Part shown: piece after piece, positions 9,506 through 18,619 of the stretch
Numbering within the stretch: the stretch's first letter is position 1
How the letters are laid out: each line of letters starts with the position of its first letter
NCBI RefSeq assembly: GCF_024029675.1
Contig: NZ_CP097121.1
Coordinates: 930,001 to 994,000, forward strand
Reading direction: 5' to 3'
From: Fructilactobacillus carniphilus
GTDB taxonomy: Bacteria > Bacillota > Bacilli > Lactobacillales > Lactobacillaceae
Length of the DNA stretch: 64,000 bases
Made by a program: the position numbers and the translations under genes
Notes under the pieces: model-generated
The model's database searches: none
What the model was told of the DNA's origin: nothing
The model's input: the letters and a program-made list of their open reading frames with translations, nothing else

Positions 9506-10227
9506 GAGTTTTCTTTAACCTGGAGCCGGTCAAAGACCTCGGTGGCGTCCAACTGGTACTGAGCGGTAACGCCCGGGATGTCCAGACGTTCCTGGTTAAT
9601 CACCACGACCGGAACGTGCGGTTGCCGATAGTCTAACAGACCGGCAAAGGGGTACACGCGCATCGAGGTTCCGACAATCAAAATCAAATCGGCATTGTGG
9701 ACGGCGTTCACACTAGCTTGGGCGACTTCCTGATCGATTCCCTCACCGTACAAAACGACATCCGGCCGTAAAATCCCGCCGTCTAACTCGTGGTACATGC
9801 TGTGAGCATACGTTGGATAATCAACCTCCATGCCGCACTTTTGACAGTAAATCCGGTAGAGATTCCCGTGAAATTCGTGCAGGTGGGTTGCGCCGGCCTG
9901 TTCGTACAAATTATCAATGTTTTGGGTCACAATCTCCGCCCGGTTGGCATTGGTAAAGGCTGCTTGCTTCTTCTGAATGACGTTAGGCTGGGCATCCGGA
10001 TAATACAGATTCTTCATGACAAACTGGTAAAAGACCTTCGGTTCGTCAACCAAGCAGTCGTGACTTAAGTAGTATTCCGTGGGCCGATTCGTGTGCCCGC
10101 TGGTATACAACCCCGTTTTAGAACGATAATCCGGAATCCCCGAGGGCGTTGAAACCCCTGCTCCCGTCAAAAAGACCATCCGCTGGGCTTGATCTACTTG
10201 CGTTTGTAATGCGTCAAAATTTTCCAT
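9502..10227 (-). CDS. Sir2-family NAD-dependent deacylase with incomplete zinc site
   Basis: A 241-residue sirtuin expected to remove acyl groups from lysine using NAD. The Rossmann motif is TGAGVSTPSGIPDYRS; TQNIDNLYEQAG and the catalytic histidine in HEFHGNLY are present. One zinc pair is visible (CQKC), but the second CxxC pair is absent: the segment before GGILRPDVV reads YHELD, with no cysteine. Either zinc is not bound in the usual way or other ligands are used. The C-terminal NAD-binding stretch IVGTSMRVYPFAGL is intact. It is coupled to the DUF72 gene. Confidence 0.88.
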   Translation of the reverse strand: MENFDALQTQVDQAQRMVFLTGAGVSTPSGIPDYRSKTGLYTSGHTNRPTEYYLSHDCLVDEPKVFYQFVMKNLYYPDAQPNVIQKKQAAFTNANRAEIVTQNIDNLYEQAGATHLHEFHGNLYRIYCQKCGMEVDYPTYAHSMYHELDGGILRPDVVLYGEGIDQEVAQASVNAVHNADLILIVGTSMRVYPFAGLLDYRQPHVPVVVINQERLDIPGVTAQYQLDATEVFDRLQVKENS

Positions 10228-10244
10228 GCTGCCTGCCTCCTTGT

Positions 10245-11207
10245 TTAACGTTCCAAGTAGGGAATGTGGAGTTCGTCAAATAATTCTTGCACCGTTTTTT
10301 GGTAGAGTGACTGAATGTGGTCAACACTCACCTTTTCGCCGACGGGCCCGTCCATAACCAACGAGTTTTGGTCGTCACTGATGGTAAAACCGACGTAGGC
10401 CCGCTTTCCGGTTTTCCGGTTACGCAGTTCTGAGTAGTACAGTTTAAAGACCTGTTTGACCTGTAACCCGAGTTGGCGCTTGGAAAAGACCGAGGTCACC
10501 ATCGCAAAGTCGTTGAGGTGCAGAGCCGGTAAGTCCCAATCCTGCAGTTGTTGGTCAAAGGCCCGAAAGAGCTTCACCACGTTGCGGCGTAGGGCAAACG
10601 GACTGTCAGTCGGCTTCTTCGTCAGTAACTGGTAGAGTTGCTCAGCTGCTTTCGTTGCAATTGGAAAATCGTGATCAAAGAGGTAGCGATACTTCTCAAA
10701 GTGGTCACCCAAAAAGACGAGGGCATCTAAGACCGTTACCAAGCGGGTAATCATCTCAGCATCTACTTGCCCCTGTTCCGGGGTAATCGTCTGCCGGACG
10801 CCCTTCACAACCGCCTCTTCCACCGTTTCATCAATCAAGCCGTGCTTGCGCTGTTCGGCATACACCACGAAGTGACTAACCGTATCAAAGAGGTCGGTTC
10901 CGACGTAGCGGAGTTGTTCATCTAATTGTTCATCACCGGTGGTCAACGGAAAGTACACCTGCGGAAAGCCCCGTAGGGTCATCAGCACGTGCAATAATTC
11001 GTGACTGGCCAAAAAGTCAGGATCAGTCACGTCACTTAACTGCACAAAGAGGTGTTGACCGTCTTGCATGGTTTGCACTTGGTCATGACGTAGGTAACCC
11101 GACTTTAAGTCCCCAATAATTTGGACCTGGACGTCTCCTTCAAAGAAACGCGCCACGGTGTTAAGTAGGTTCTGAACCGCGGGATTTAAGTTTACGTCAT
11201 TCGCCAT
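10245..11207 (-). CDS. IpaB/EvcA-family protein with HExxH motif
   Basis: About 320 residues, resembling proteins annotated IpaB/EvcA family in lactobacilli; that name carries no known function. A HELLH sequence (HExxH) occurs about one quarter in, within ASHELLHVLMTLRG, preceded by an FxQLSDVTDPD segment. This is the pattern of a zinc peptidase helix. No signal peptide or membrane segment is seen. The start at 11207 (MANDVNLNPAVQ) is preferred: GGAGG sits nine bases upstream, whereas the ATG at 11216 directly abuts it. It overlaps the mvaA stop by 11 bp. Confidence 0.75.
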   Translation of the reverse strand: MANDVNLNPAVQNLLNTVARFFEGDVQVQIIGDLKSGYLRHDQVQTMQDGQHLFVQLSDVTDPDFLASHELLHVLMTLRGFPQVYFPLTTGDEQLDEQLRYVGTDLFDTVSHFVVYAEQRKHGLIDETVEEAVVKGVRQTITPEQGQVDAEMITRLVTVLDALVFLGDHFEKYRYLFDHDFPIATKAAEQLYQLLTKKPTDSPFALRRNVVKLFRAFDQQLQDWDLPALHLNDFAMVTSVFSKRQLGLQVKQVFKLYYSELRNRKTGKRAYVGFTISDDQNSLVMDGPVGEKVSVDHIQSLYQKTVQELFDELHIPYLER

Positions 11208-12465
11208 CGGTTTCATCCTCCTTCAACTTTGCTACCAACTGGTGGGCGTGGGATAAATCTTGTTCGTGTTTCGGTAACCGTTGCAAGGCACTAACCACTT
11301 GCATCACTTGCTCCGACTTAGCCCCGGCCGTCAAAGCCAGTGACTTCAGTTGCAAGCGCATGTGACCCTGTTGGATGCCATCGGTCACTAGCGCCTTTAG
11401 CGCCGCCAGGTTCTGGGCAAGTCCCACTCCCGCCAACACGTTCATCATTTCTAAGGCAGAGTGAATTCCCAAAATCTGGTAGTTAACCTTACTCATTTCA
11501 AGGACGTGGGTAGCACCCCCAACAATTCCCGTGGGAATCGGGAGCCGAATTCGACCTTCTAAGCCGTCCTCAGTCACCCGCCACTTACTTAGACCTTTAT
11601 AGTTTCCCTTGCGCGCAGCAAAGGAGTGAGCAGCACTTTCCACGGCCCGCCAGTCGTTTCCGGTCGCGACCACCACGGCGTCAATTCCGTTCATAATGCC
11701 TTTGTTGTGGGTTGCAGCCCGTTTCGGATAAATGTTGGCCACGTCCGCCGCTTCGGCAATTCGATCTGCAACCTCCTGGCCGGATAAATCACCGCGCTGC
11801 AAAGCGGCAAATGGTACCATGCCGGTTGCAATCACCACGTTGTGATCACCAAAGTTTGACAAAATACTCATCAGCACTTGTTGCCCTAGTTCCGCTTCAA
11901 TCTGGTCGGCAACGGCTTCTAGCATCGAGTTTAAAGTGTTGGCCCCCATGGCATCGCCGACGTCCACGAAGAGTTCTAAAGATACGTGGGCTTCATCGAT
12001 GATGTTAAACTCCACGTCCTGAATCCCCCCGTACTTAGTAATGCTGGGATGGGCTGCTAAGGCCGTTTTCATGATGGCTTCCTTATTATTCGTAAACCAA
12101 TCCTGGACGGCGAGCACGTTGTCGGCCTTGATGATTACTTCACCAGTTAAAACTCGGCTTTCCGCATGAGCGGTAATTCCGCCACCCCGTTTTAACATGG
12201 CAGCCCCATTGCTCGCTGCTGCGATGACGGACGGTTCTTCGACCACCATCGGAACTAGATATTCTTGCCCATTAACCACAAAATTCGTGGCAATTCCTTC
12301 GGGTAAACCGTAGTCAGTGAGATAGTTTTCAATCAGATCACCACTAACCTCGTTATAGTGCTGCTTAATTACGTCAACTTCCGTTTCGTTTAGCGGCACC
12401 ACCTCCGTTAACAAAGCCAACCGGTCTGCATACGATTTGCGGTGAAAGCCGTGCATCTTTTCCAT
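11197..12465 (-). CDS. mvaA: Hydroxymethylglutaryl-CoA reductase, class II
   Basis: Reduces HMG-CoA to mevalonate in the mevalonate route to isoprenoids, used by lactobacilli for undecaprenyl carriers. The 422 residues fit class II bacterial enzymes and lack a membrane anchor. Conserved pieces include ENYLTDYGLPEGIATNF near the start, VEEPSVIAAASNGA, GDAMGANTLNS (catalytic Asp region), and PTGIVGGATHV. AGGAGG precedes the ATG by eight bases. It follows the ppx-type gene on the same strand by 19 bp. Confidence 0.96.
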   Translation of the reverse strand: MEKMHGFHRKSYADRLALLTEVVPLNETEVDVIKQHYNEVSGDLIENYLTDYGLPEGIATNFVVNGQEYLVPMVVEEPSVIAAASNGAAMLKRGGGITAHAESRVLTGEVIIKADNVLAVQDWFTNNKEAIMKTALAAHPSITKYGGIQDVEFNIIDEAHVSLELFVDVGDAMGANTLNSMLEAVADQIEAELGQQVLMSILSNFGDHNVVIATGMVPFAALQRGDLSGQEVADRIAEAADVANIYPKRAATHNKGIMNGIDAVVVATGNDWRAVESAAHSFAARKGNYKGLSKWRVTEDGLEGRIRLPIPTGIVGGATHVLEMSKVNYQILGIHSALEMMNVLAGVGLAQNLAALKALVTDGIQQGHMRLQLKSLALTAGAKSEQVMQVVSALQRLPKHEQDLSHAHQLVAKLKEDETDGE

Positions 12466-12484
12466 TGCTCACTCCTCCTTTCTG

Positions 12485-13414
12485 TTAAGCTTGCGGCCGT
12501 TGTTCTAAGTATTCGTTAATAACCCCTTCGCGGACCCCACCATCGGAAAAAATGACTCGTTTGGAGTCAATGAAATCCATCACGGCGGTCAGGTTGATTA
12601 ACCCTCCGATGATGACATCGGCACGATCACTTTCGAGCCCATTAATTTGTTGACGTTCAGCCAGGTTTTTACTCAAAAGCTCCTGCATAGTTCGTTCCAC
12701 CTGTTTGCGGGTCAACTGGTAGTTTTGAATCTCATCCACCCGGCGAAAGTGTTGCTGGCGCCGGTTAATCCGAGCTAACGTTCGGGCCGCCCCTCCGATT
12801 AAGACAATCGGATAGTGGGCTGGATGCCCTAACCAGCCAATTTTACTGAACTGTTCGATGATGTGTTGTTGGGCGGCAAAGAAGTTCGCCGCCGTCACCT
12901 GGTTTTGTAAGCAGAATCGTTCCGTCGTCTTCACGGCGCCCGTTGGCAAGCTCACGTAGTTAATCGCCTTCCGGTTACGCACGTGGACAATTTCCACGCT
13001 CGCACCCCCGATATCCATCAACACAAAGTCATGAGCCTTGATGCGGTTCACGACTCCTTCGTAGTCAAAGTAGGCTTCCTGATCTCCACTCAGAACCCGC
13101 ACCTCAATTCCTAACTCGTCCTTAATGCTCCGCAAGAAATCAGTTTGGTTCTGGGCCTGCCGGACCGCGGCCGTGGCAATGGTGCGCACTACCACGTTCG
13201 GGAACTGTTCATATTCAGTTTGAAACCGGTGAAGCGCCGCAATTGTCCTTTTCATCGCGGAAAATTGCAGAATGTTGTTAGACCCCATTCCTTCCGATAG
13301 CCGGGCATCGTTTTTCATCCGTTTCACTTCACGGTATTTCCCAGCTGCATCAATCTCATAGATTGCCATGCGAACCGAGTTGGAGCCAATGTCAATAATT
13401 ACAAAGTTTTCCAT
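12485..13414 (-). CDS. Ppx/GppA-family phosphatase
   Basis: A 309-residue exopolyphosphatase / guanosine pentaphosphate phosphatase family protein. The actin-like ATPase-fold phosphate loops are visible: DIGSNSVRMAIYEID at the start and LMDIGGASVEIVHV near residue 133. Its length equals the two-domain core only, without the C-terminal HD domain of longer Ppx proteins. Polyphosphate or (p)ppGpp could be the substrate; sequence alone does not decide. It lies between trpS and mvaA on the same strand. Confidence 0.88.
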   Translation of the reverse strand: MENFVIIDIGSNSVRMAIYEIDAAGKYREVKRMKNDARLSEGMGSNNILQFSAMKRTIAALHRFQTEYEQFPNVVVRTIATAAVRQAQNQTDFLRSIKDELGIEVRVLSGDQEAYFDYEGVVNRIKAHDFVLMDIGGASVEIVHVRNRKAINYVSLPTGAVKTTERFCLQNQVTAANFFAAQQHIIEQFSKIGWLGHPAHYPIVLIGGAARTLARINRRQQHFRRVDEIQNYQLTRKQVERTMQELLSKNLAERQQINGLESDRADVIIGGLINLTAVMDFIDSKRVIFSDGGVREGVINEYLEQRPQA

Positions 13415-13441
13415 GGGAAACTCCCTTACTGCGTCTTGCGA

Positions 13442-14458
13442 CTAGTCAAAATAGTTAAGCCCCATGGCATTCCGAACCTCAGTGAGGGTCCGTTCTGCCA
13501 CTTGGTTGGCTTTCTGGCTGCCTGCTTTTAAGATGTCAGCGACCGCAGCGGGATTTTGTTCGTATTGTTCTCGCCGCGCTCTGATGGGAGCCAAAGTTGC
13601 CTGTAAGACTTCGTTTAAGTACAGCTTAATTTTAACATCTCCTAACCCACCATGAGCATATTGTTCCTTGAGCTCTTGAACGTGCTCCTGATCCGGGGCA
13701 AAAATGTCAAGGTAGGTAAAGACCGTGTTTCCTTCCACCTGGCCGGGATCTTCCACGTGAATGTGGTTTGGATCCGTGTACATCGACATGACCTTTTGCT
13801 TGATCACATCCGCGCTATCGGAAAGGTAAATTGCATTGTTTAACGACTTGCTCATCTTGGCATTGCCGTCTAAACCGGGAATTCGGCCTTCGCCCTTCGG
13901 TGGGAAGTAGCCCTCTGGTTCTACCAGCACATCCGTGTGGTAGGCTCGGTTAAAACTGCGGACAATTTCACGGGTTTGCTCTAACATGGGTTCTTGGTCA
14001 TCCCCCACGGGAACCACCGTGGCCTTAAAGGCCGTGATGTCAGCGGCCTGACTAACTGGATAAGTTAAAAAGCCCGCCGGAACGCTTTCGTTAAAGCTTT
14101 TTTGTTGGATTTCGTGTTTAACGGTCGGATTGCGTTCCAACCGCGCCACGCTCACGAGGTTCATGTAAATCATGGTTAACTCGTTTAAAGCGGGAATCTG
14201 GGATTGAATAAAAATGGTTGATTTGGCGGGATCTAAGCCCACGGCCAGGTAATCTAGTGCCACCTGAAACAAGCTGTTGTGAATTTTTTCGGGATCACGC
14301 GCGTTATCGGTCAATGCCTGCATATCGGCAATCATAATGTAAGGATCGTATTTCCCGGTATTTTGTAATTTCACCCGGTTTTCCAAGGACCCCACGAAGT
14401 GTCCAATGTGCAATTTTCCGGTCGGGCGATCACCCGTTAAAATAATCGGTTTTGTCAT
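13442..14458 (-). CDS. trpS: Tryptophanyl-tRNA synthetase
   Basis: A class I synthetase of 338 residues, normal for bacterial TrpRS. The HIGH motif is [11 protein letters not shown] at residues 14-24, and the KMSKS motif is in [11 protein letters not shown] near residue 205. A T-box leader lies directly upstream, with promoter, antiterminator and terminator all visible. Expression therefore probably rises when tRNA-Trp is uncharged. Confidence 0.97.
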   Translation of the reverse strand: MTKPIILTGDRPTGKLHIGHFVGSLENRVKLQNTGKYDPYIMIADMQALTDNARDPEKIHNSLFQVALDYLAVGLDPAKSTIFIQSQIPALNELTMIYMNLVSVARLERNPTVKHEIQQKSFNESVPAGFLTYPVSQAADITAFKATVVPVGDDQEPMLEQTREIVRSFNRAYHTDVLVEPEGYFPPKGEGRIPGLDGNAKMSKSLNNAIYLSDSADVIKQKVMSMYTDPNHIHVEDPGQVEGNTVFTYLDIFAPDQEHVQELKEQYAHGGLGDVKIKLYLNEVLQATLAPIRARREQYEQNPAAVADILKAGSQKANQVAERTLTEVRNAMGLNYFD

Positions 14459-14477
14459 CTAAATCTTCCTTTCTAAA

Positions 14478-14650
14478 AAAGCGCCCATTGATTCAAAATC
14501 AATAGGACGCCTCGACGTGGTACCACCTATATTGCAAATTAATGCCACTCAAATTAAAACTCAGTTTTAAGGATTCCAATTCGTGGTCACTTGGTTAGTT
14601 TCAGCACTTCTAACCTCTCTGTTTGGGGGTGCCACTACTCAACTTTACTG
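14478..14650 (-). promoter_or_regulatory. tRNA-Trp T-box leader of trpS
   Basis: The minus-strand leader holds the conserved T-box core GGTGGTACCACG (14516-14527) and a rho-independent terminator (arms about 14481-14493 and 14498-14510, then TTTTTT). Upstream are an AGAGA/GTGCTGAAA Stem I region and a specifier-loop candidate, TGG followed by A at 14576-14578. TGG is the Trp codon, matching the downstream gene. The core and terminator are clear; the specifier assignment is by eye. Confidence 0.9.
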
Positions 14651-14652
14651 TT

Positions 14653-14681
14653 ATTTTAGGGGTTTTTCGCCCCGGTGTCAA
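14653..14681 (-). promoter_or_regulatory. trpS promoter
   Basis: TTGACA (14676-14681) and TAAAAT (14653-14658) on the minus strand are separated by exactly 17 bp. It drives the T-box leader. Confidence 0.85.
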
Positions 14682-14692
14682 AGGCGTCGCAA

Positions 14693-14721
14693 TTGACACT
14701 GTCCCCATTTCCCCTTAGAAT
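14693..14721 (+). promoter_or_regulatory. Promoter of the HelD-like gene
   Basis: TTGACA (14693-14698) and TAGAAT (14716-14721) have a 17-bp spacer, placed 33 bp before the start codon. It is arranged back to back with the trpS promoter, with 11 bp between the two -35 boxes. Confidence 0.82.
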
Positions 14722-14754
14722 GATGAGCGACTTTGAAACGAAAGAGGATCAATT

Positions 14755-17049
14755 ATGAATCAACAAGAAGAACAGGAGGAACGCGACCGCGTTGCCCAGG
14801 TCACCACTTTTTTACACCACCAAATTGAAAAAGCAAAGCAGGCCGTTAAAAAGGCCCAGGCTGAATCAGATCGGGTCCAAAAAAACTACGGCATCAATAC
14901 TTCCGTAAACTACTTAGAAGCAGATGACCGGATTGAAACCAAGGCTGATCTGCAGCAACAACGAAACCTGGTGAACCGGACGGTCGAAAACGAAGCGATT
15001 GTAAAGAAACAACTGGCGACCTACCAGCAACTTTCACACTCCCCTTACTTTGGGCGAATTGACGTTCAAGATTCCGGAGCCCCAACACCAGAACCACTTT
15101 ACATTGGAACGGCCTCCTTAATGGACGGCAACGGAGAGTTCCTGATTCACGACTGGCGGGCGCCCATTTCTAGTGTTTATTACAACGGAACGCTCGGACC
15201 AGTCCACTACCAAACTCCGAACGGCGAACGAAGCACCACTCTGAAAAAAAAGCGTCAGTTTAAAATCAAGGACGGCCAGATCCTGCACATGTTTGACACT
15301 AACGAAACGGTAGGCGACGAGATGTTGCAGGAAACCCTGGGTAACAAGAGTTCTGACCAACTGCAAAACATCGTGGCCACGATTCAACGCGAGCAAAACG
15401 ACATCATTCGCGACGTGCGCAGCGACCTCCTGGTGGTCCAAGGAGTCGCCGGGTCTGGAAAAACTTCCGCCCTCCTTCAACGAATTGCCTTCTTGCTGTA
15501 TCACAGCCGTAACGAGCTGAGCGCCAACCAGATCCTACTCTTTTCTCCGAACCTCTTGTTCTCGAACTACATTAAAGACGTCCTCCCGAGCTTAGGGGAA
15601 CGCAACATGCGCCAGGTCACGTTACAATCCTTCTTTGCGCAACGTTTAGAGGGTTTACGCGTCCAAACCCGGTTTGACCGCTACGAAGCAAGCCCAGTTC
15701 ACAACCCATTGACAACGTATAAGGAAAGTCAAGCCTTTATTGATGAGTTGCGAACCTACTTACGGCAATTAAGTCCCCGTGCGATTTGTTTTACGGGACT
15801 CTACTTTCAGGGAGAATTATTCTTTTCGGCCGCCGAGGTTCGCAGTATCTATGCCCGGCTTAATCCAAAACTACCCTTAGCAGACAAGTTCTTAAAGACC
15901 AAGAACACCCTGATCAAACGCTTGAAAGCCCGCATCAACGAAGAGGTCCACGAAGACTGGGCGTTAGACGAACTGGATAACCTTTCCGATGAGCAATATC
16001 ATAATTATCTCGGTGACCGTGACCCAGCCGACTTCCTCGATTTTGACGAAGAACGAGACTTTGTCGCTCGTAAACTGGTGAAGGAACGATTGCGCGTGGT
16101 TTATGATGCCATCTACAACGATCAGTTCTGGGACCAATATTCGCAGTACGAGAACTTTCTGGGTCAGCTTGATTCTAATGATCAAATTACGCCTGCGGAT
16201 TGGCAGCGGGATCAGCGGGCCTTCACAGACACCCTTGAGTATCATCAGATTCGCTTGGTGGATGCCGCTCCCGTCCTCTTTTTACAGGACTACTTTACCG
16301 GGGAAAACCATAACCGTCACATCAAATACCTCTTTATTGACGAGGTCCAGGACTACTCGGTTGCCGAACTGATGTACCTTAAACTGACCTTTCCGCGGGC
16401 CAAGTTCAATTTGATTGGCGATAGCGAGCAGGCACTCTTTAAGGATGTGGAAACGGCGCAGGCTTTACTCAATCGGCTCAAAGCGGCGCTACCCGTCCGG
16501 CATCCCCGCTTGATTAACCTGAACCGGTCCTACCGCTCAACCTATCCGATTACTACCCTGGCTAGTAGCATTCTGCCCGCTGGTGATCACATTGAGGCCT
16601 TTAACCGGGAGGGGGATACCCCGACCTATGCGGAAGTTCCGGATGAACAACAGTTGCTAACGACCGCCCAAGCAATTATTAAGACCGAGGTGCAGGACCA
16701 CGAAACGGTTGCTATCATCACGAAAACGAAAGATGAGGCGCAACACGTTTATCAAGAACTGCGCCACCAGTTTGACTGCCTGTTGGTAACGGACAAGGCC
16801 CGTACGCTGAACAAGTCCGTCTTAATCCTGCCGGTCTACCTGGCCAAGGGGTTGGAGTTTGATACCGTCATCGCTTGGAACGTCTCGGCAACCAACTTTC
16901 CTACCCATCATGAACTGGGCATTTTATACACCATGATGACCCGGGCCATGCACCACTTAGTTTTGCTAAGCCAGGGACCGCTGACCGACCTAATTCCTGA
17001 GCAGGCCTTGCACCAACAATTGTTAGTTAAAGCAAAAAGCACTTCGTAA
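14755..17049 (+). CDS. HelD-like UvrD/Rep-family ATPase
   Basis: A 764-residue superfamily 1 ATPase resembling HelD, which in Firmicutes removes stalled RNA polymerase from DNA. A charged N-terminal coiled coil (about residues 1-80) precedes Walker A (QGVAGSGKTSALL, near residue 230). Walker B is FIDEVQDYS near residue 530, then the GDSEQALF motif, and finally motif VI near MMTRAMHHLVLLS. The long coiled coil and DEVQDYS are typical of HelD rather than PcrA. The ATG follows GAGGATCAATT. Terminator directly after the stop. Confidence 0.88.
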   Translation: MNQQEEQEERDRVAQVTTFLHHQIEKAKQAVKKAQAESDRVQKNYGINTSVNYLEADDRIETKADLQQQRNLVNRTVENEAIVKKQLATYQQLSHSPYFGRIDVQDSGAPTPEPLYIGTASLMDGNGEFLIHDWRAPISSVYYNGTLGPVHYQTPNGERSTTLKKKRQFKIKDGQILHMFDTNETVGDEMLQETLGNKSSDQLQNIVATIQREQNDIIRDVRSDLLVVQGVAGSGKTSALLQRIAFLLYHSRNELSANQILLFSPNLLFSNYIKDVLPSLGERNMRQVTLQSFFAQRLEGLRVQTRFDRYEASPVHNPLTTYKESQAFIDELRTYLRQLSPRAICFTGLYFQGELFFSAAEVRSIYARLNPKLPLADKFLKTKNTLIKRLKARINEEVHEDWALDELDNLSDEQYHNYLGDRDPADFLDFDEERDFVARKLVKERLRVVYDAIYNDQFWDQYSQYENFLGQLDSNDQITPADWQRDQRAFTDTLEYHQIRLVDAAPVLFLQDYFTGENHNRHIKYLFIDEVQDYSVAELMYLKLTFPRAKFNLIGDSEQALFKDVETAQALLNRLKAALPVRHPRLINLNRSYRSTYPITTLASSILPAGDHIEAFNREGDTPTYAEVPDEQQLLTTAQAIIKTEVQDHETVAIITKTKDEAQHVYQELRHQFDCLLVTDKARTLNKSVLILPVYLAKGLEFDTVIAWNVSATNFPTHHELGILYTMMTRAMHHLVLLSQGPLTDLIPEQALHQQLLVKAKSTS

Positions 17050-17064
17050 TGAAGTGCTTTTTTT
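17034..17064. terminator. Terminator between convergent genes
   Basis: AAGCACTTC and GAAGTGCTT arms form a hairpin with a four-base loop and a T-run on the plus strand. It overlaps the HelD-like stop codon, and A-rich 5' flanks also suit the convergent permease gene. Confidence 0.85.
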
Positions 17065-17072
17065 GTAACCAT

Positions 17073-17849
17073 TTAATTAGCAGAAACGTAGTGCCTCGTT
17101 CCGCGCTGCCATAGGTAAAAGGAAAAAACCAGGAGAAGTACCGTTACGATTACCAGCGGGATGAGCATCCGAACTGCCGTACTTTGTTTGACGGTTACAG
17201 TCACAATCCCGTTGGAAAGCGCCAATACCGGTAAAATCGTCGAAAGGATTAGTTGTAACCACCGGGGATAAATCCGCGCCGGACGACTAGCGGCAGAGAT
17301 TACATCTTCTGGAACCCCGTTTAAGGCGGTTAAATTGTCATACCAAAAAGAAATTTCCACCACGATTTGGTTCAAGGCAAAGACAAACAAAACTCCAACC
17401 ACGTAAATTACAAAGATTAACCCCCAGGCACTCCAAGACAGCGGGAATCGAGTCAAGAGGAACACCGTCACCGGCATGTAAACCAGCAGATTAACGCCAC
17501 TGGGAAAGTCGAGTTGCCGCAAAGCATAGTACCAATAACTCGGCAACGGACGTAAGAACAAGTAATCCAAATTACCCTCAATGAGATCGCCCGCTAAGGA
17601 TTCGTGGGCGCCCACGAACAGAAATTGATAGGTGGTTGTAATCGAAGTTAGGCTCATAATCAAGATTTCATACTGCAGAAAGTTAAGTCCGCCAATGCGA
17701 TGGGCAAAGGAATAGTACACGAAGCCAGCCGCAATCTCAATCGCCGTAAACATAAACCCAAAGAGCACCACGAGAACCGACGTCATCCGGTAGGTCAAAA
17801 AGGTTTTAAAACTTTGTTGGGCTAGCACCCCATATAACCGAAAACTCAT
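17073..17849 (-). CDS. ABC-2 type exporter permease, second subunit
   Basis: A 258-residue integral membrane protein with about six hydrophobic segments, resembling ABC-2 family permeases of the NatA/DUF990-type exporter systems. It contains an amphipathic loop typical of these subunits (EGNLDYLFLRPLPSYWYYALR). It overlaps the preceding permease by 4 bp and forms the end of the ATPase-permease-permease unit. The substrate is unknown. Confidence 0.82.
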   Translation of the reverse strand: MSFRLYGVLAQQSFKTFLTYRMTSVLVVLFGFMFTAIEIAAGFVYYSFAHRIGGLNFLQYEILIMSLTSITTTYQFLFVGAHESLAGDLIEGNLDYLFLRPLPSYWYYALRQLDFPSGVNLLVYMPVTVFLLTRFPLSWSAWGLIFVIYVVGVLFVFALNQIVVEISFWYDNLTALNGVPEDVISAASRPARIYPRWLQLILSTILPVLALSNGIVTVTVKQSTAVRMLIPLVIVTVLLLVFSFYLWQRGTRHYVSAN

Positions 17850-18619
17850 ACGCCCACTCCTTCAAATTTGTGCAATCCGACCCGAAAGAGCCAGCGACTT
17901 AGTCCGACTAGTGCGATTAACCAAACGACGGTTAGCCCCAGATAGAGGAAAAGCAACTGTGGCTGGCGCGAACCCTGTAAGACCGTCTGCACTAAATCAC
18001 TGGAAACCAGCGCTAGCGGAGAAAAACGTAACCCCTGATAAGCCCAGGTTGGCAACACATCGAGGGGAAACAACAAGCCACCGCAAAATAGATACAGCGC
18101 GCTAATTACCGGACGTAACGGCCACATTTGCACTAGCCAAAAGGCCAGTGTTCCCAATAAAAACATGATTTGGTGCCACAAAGCGATGCTCACTAGTGCG
18201 TAGAGTAAAATCAGGATTGTGCTAAAGCCCTGCCCGCTCGTTAGAACCACGATAAGTACTCCCAATAAAATAATTAAAACCAGCTTTGCTCCCACAAAGT
18301 TACTTAAACTCTCTAAATTCAAGTTAATCGGGCGTAACAATAATGTACTAATTTTCCCCGTTTTAATCTGACGAGCTAAACGAAACAAGGGTTCAAAGGT
18401 AAAAATTAAAGATAATAGTCCCGTAAGGATTAAGTATTGCATCATGTGGGTTTGGGAATAACCGTGAATCGTGTTTTGCCCCGATTCCAGGTATAAAGCC
18501 CGCCACATTAACAAAGAAAGCCCCACTTGCAATAAGCGAGTCACTAACGAAATGAAAAAATTAGCGCGGTAAACCAGCGAATTCTGAAATCCCAGGACTA
18601 AGTTACTAACGTACTTCAT
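17846..18619 (-). CDS. ABC-2 type exporter permease, first subunit
   Basis: About 257 residues with six hydrophobic segments. The loop GKISTLLLRPINLNLESL matches the motif of the partner permease, suggesting a heterodimer. The start at 18619 (MKYVSNLVLGFQNSLVY) follows AGGGGAGG at good spacing; a longer frame to 18655 has no ribosome site. The start lies inside the ATPase gene, giving a 14-bp overlap and likely coupling. Confidence 0.82.
   Translation of the reverse strand: MKYVSNLVLGFQNSLVYRANFFISLVTRLLQVGLSLLMWRALYLESGQNTIHGYSQTHMMQYLILTGLLSLIFTFEPLFRLARQIKTGKISTLLLRPINLNLESLSNFVGAKLVLIILLGVLIVVLTSGQGFSTILILLYALVSIALWHQIMFLLGTLAFWLVQMWPLRPVISALYLFCGGLLFPLDVLPTWAYQGLRFSPLALVSSDLVQTVLQGSRQPQLLFLYLGLTVVWLIALVGLSRWLFRVGLHKFEGVGV

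Noticed and set aside
14894..15504. Minus-strand frames within the HelD-like gene
   Set aside because: Shadow frames of a well-supported coding gene, with no ribosome sites.
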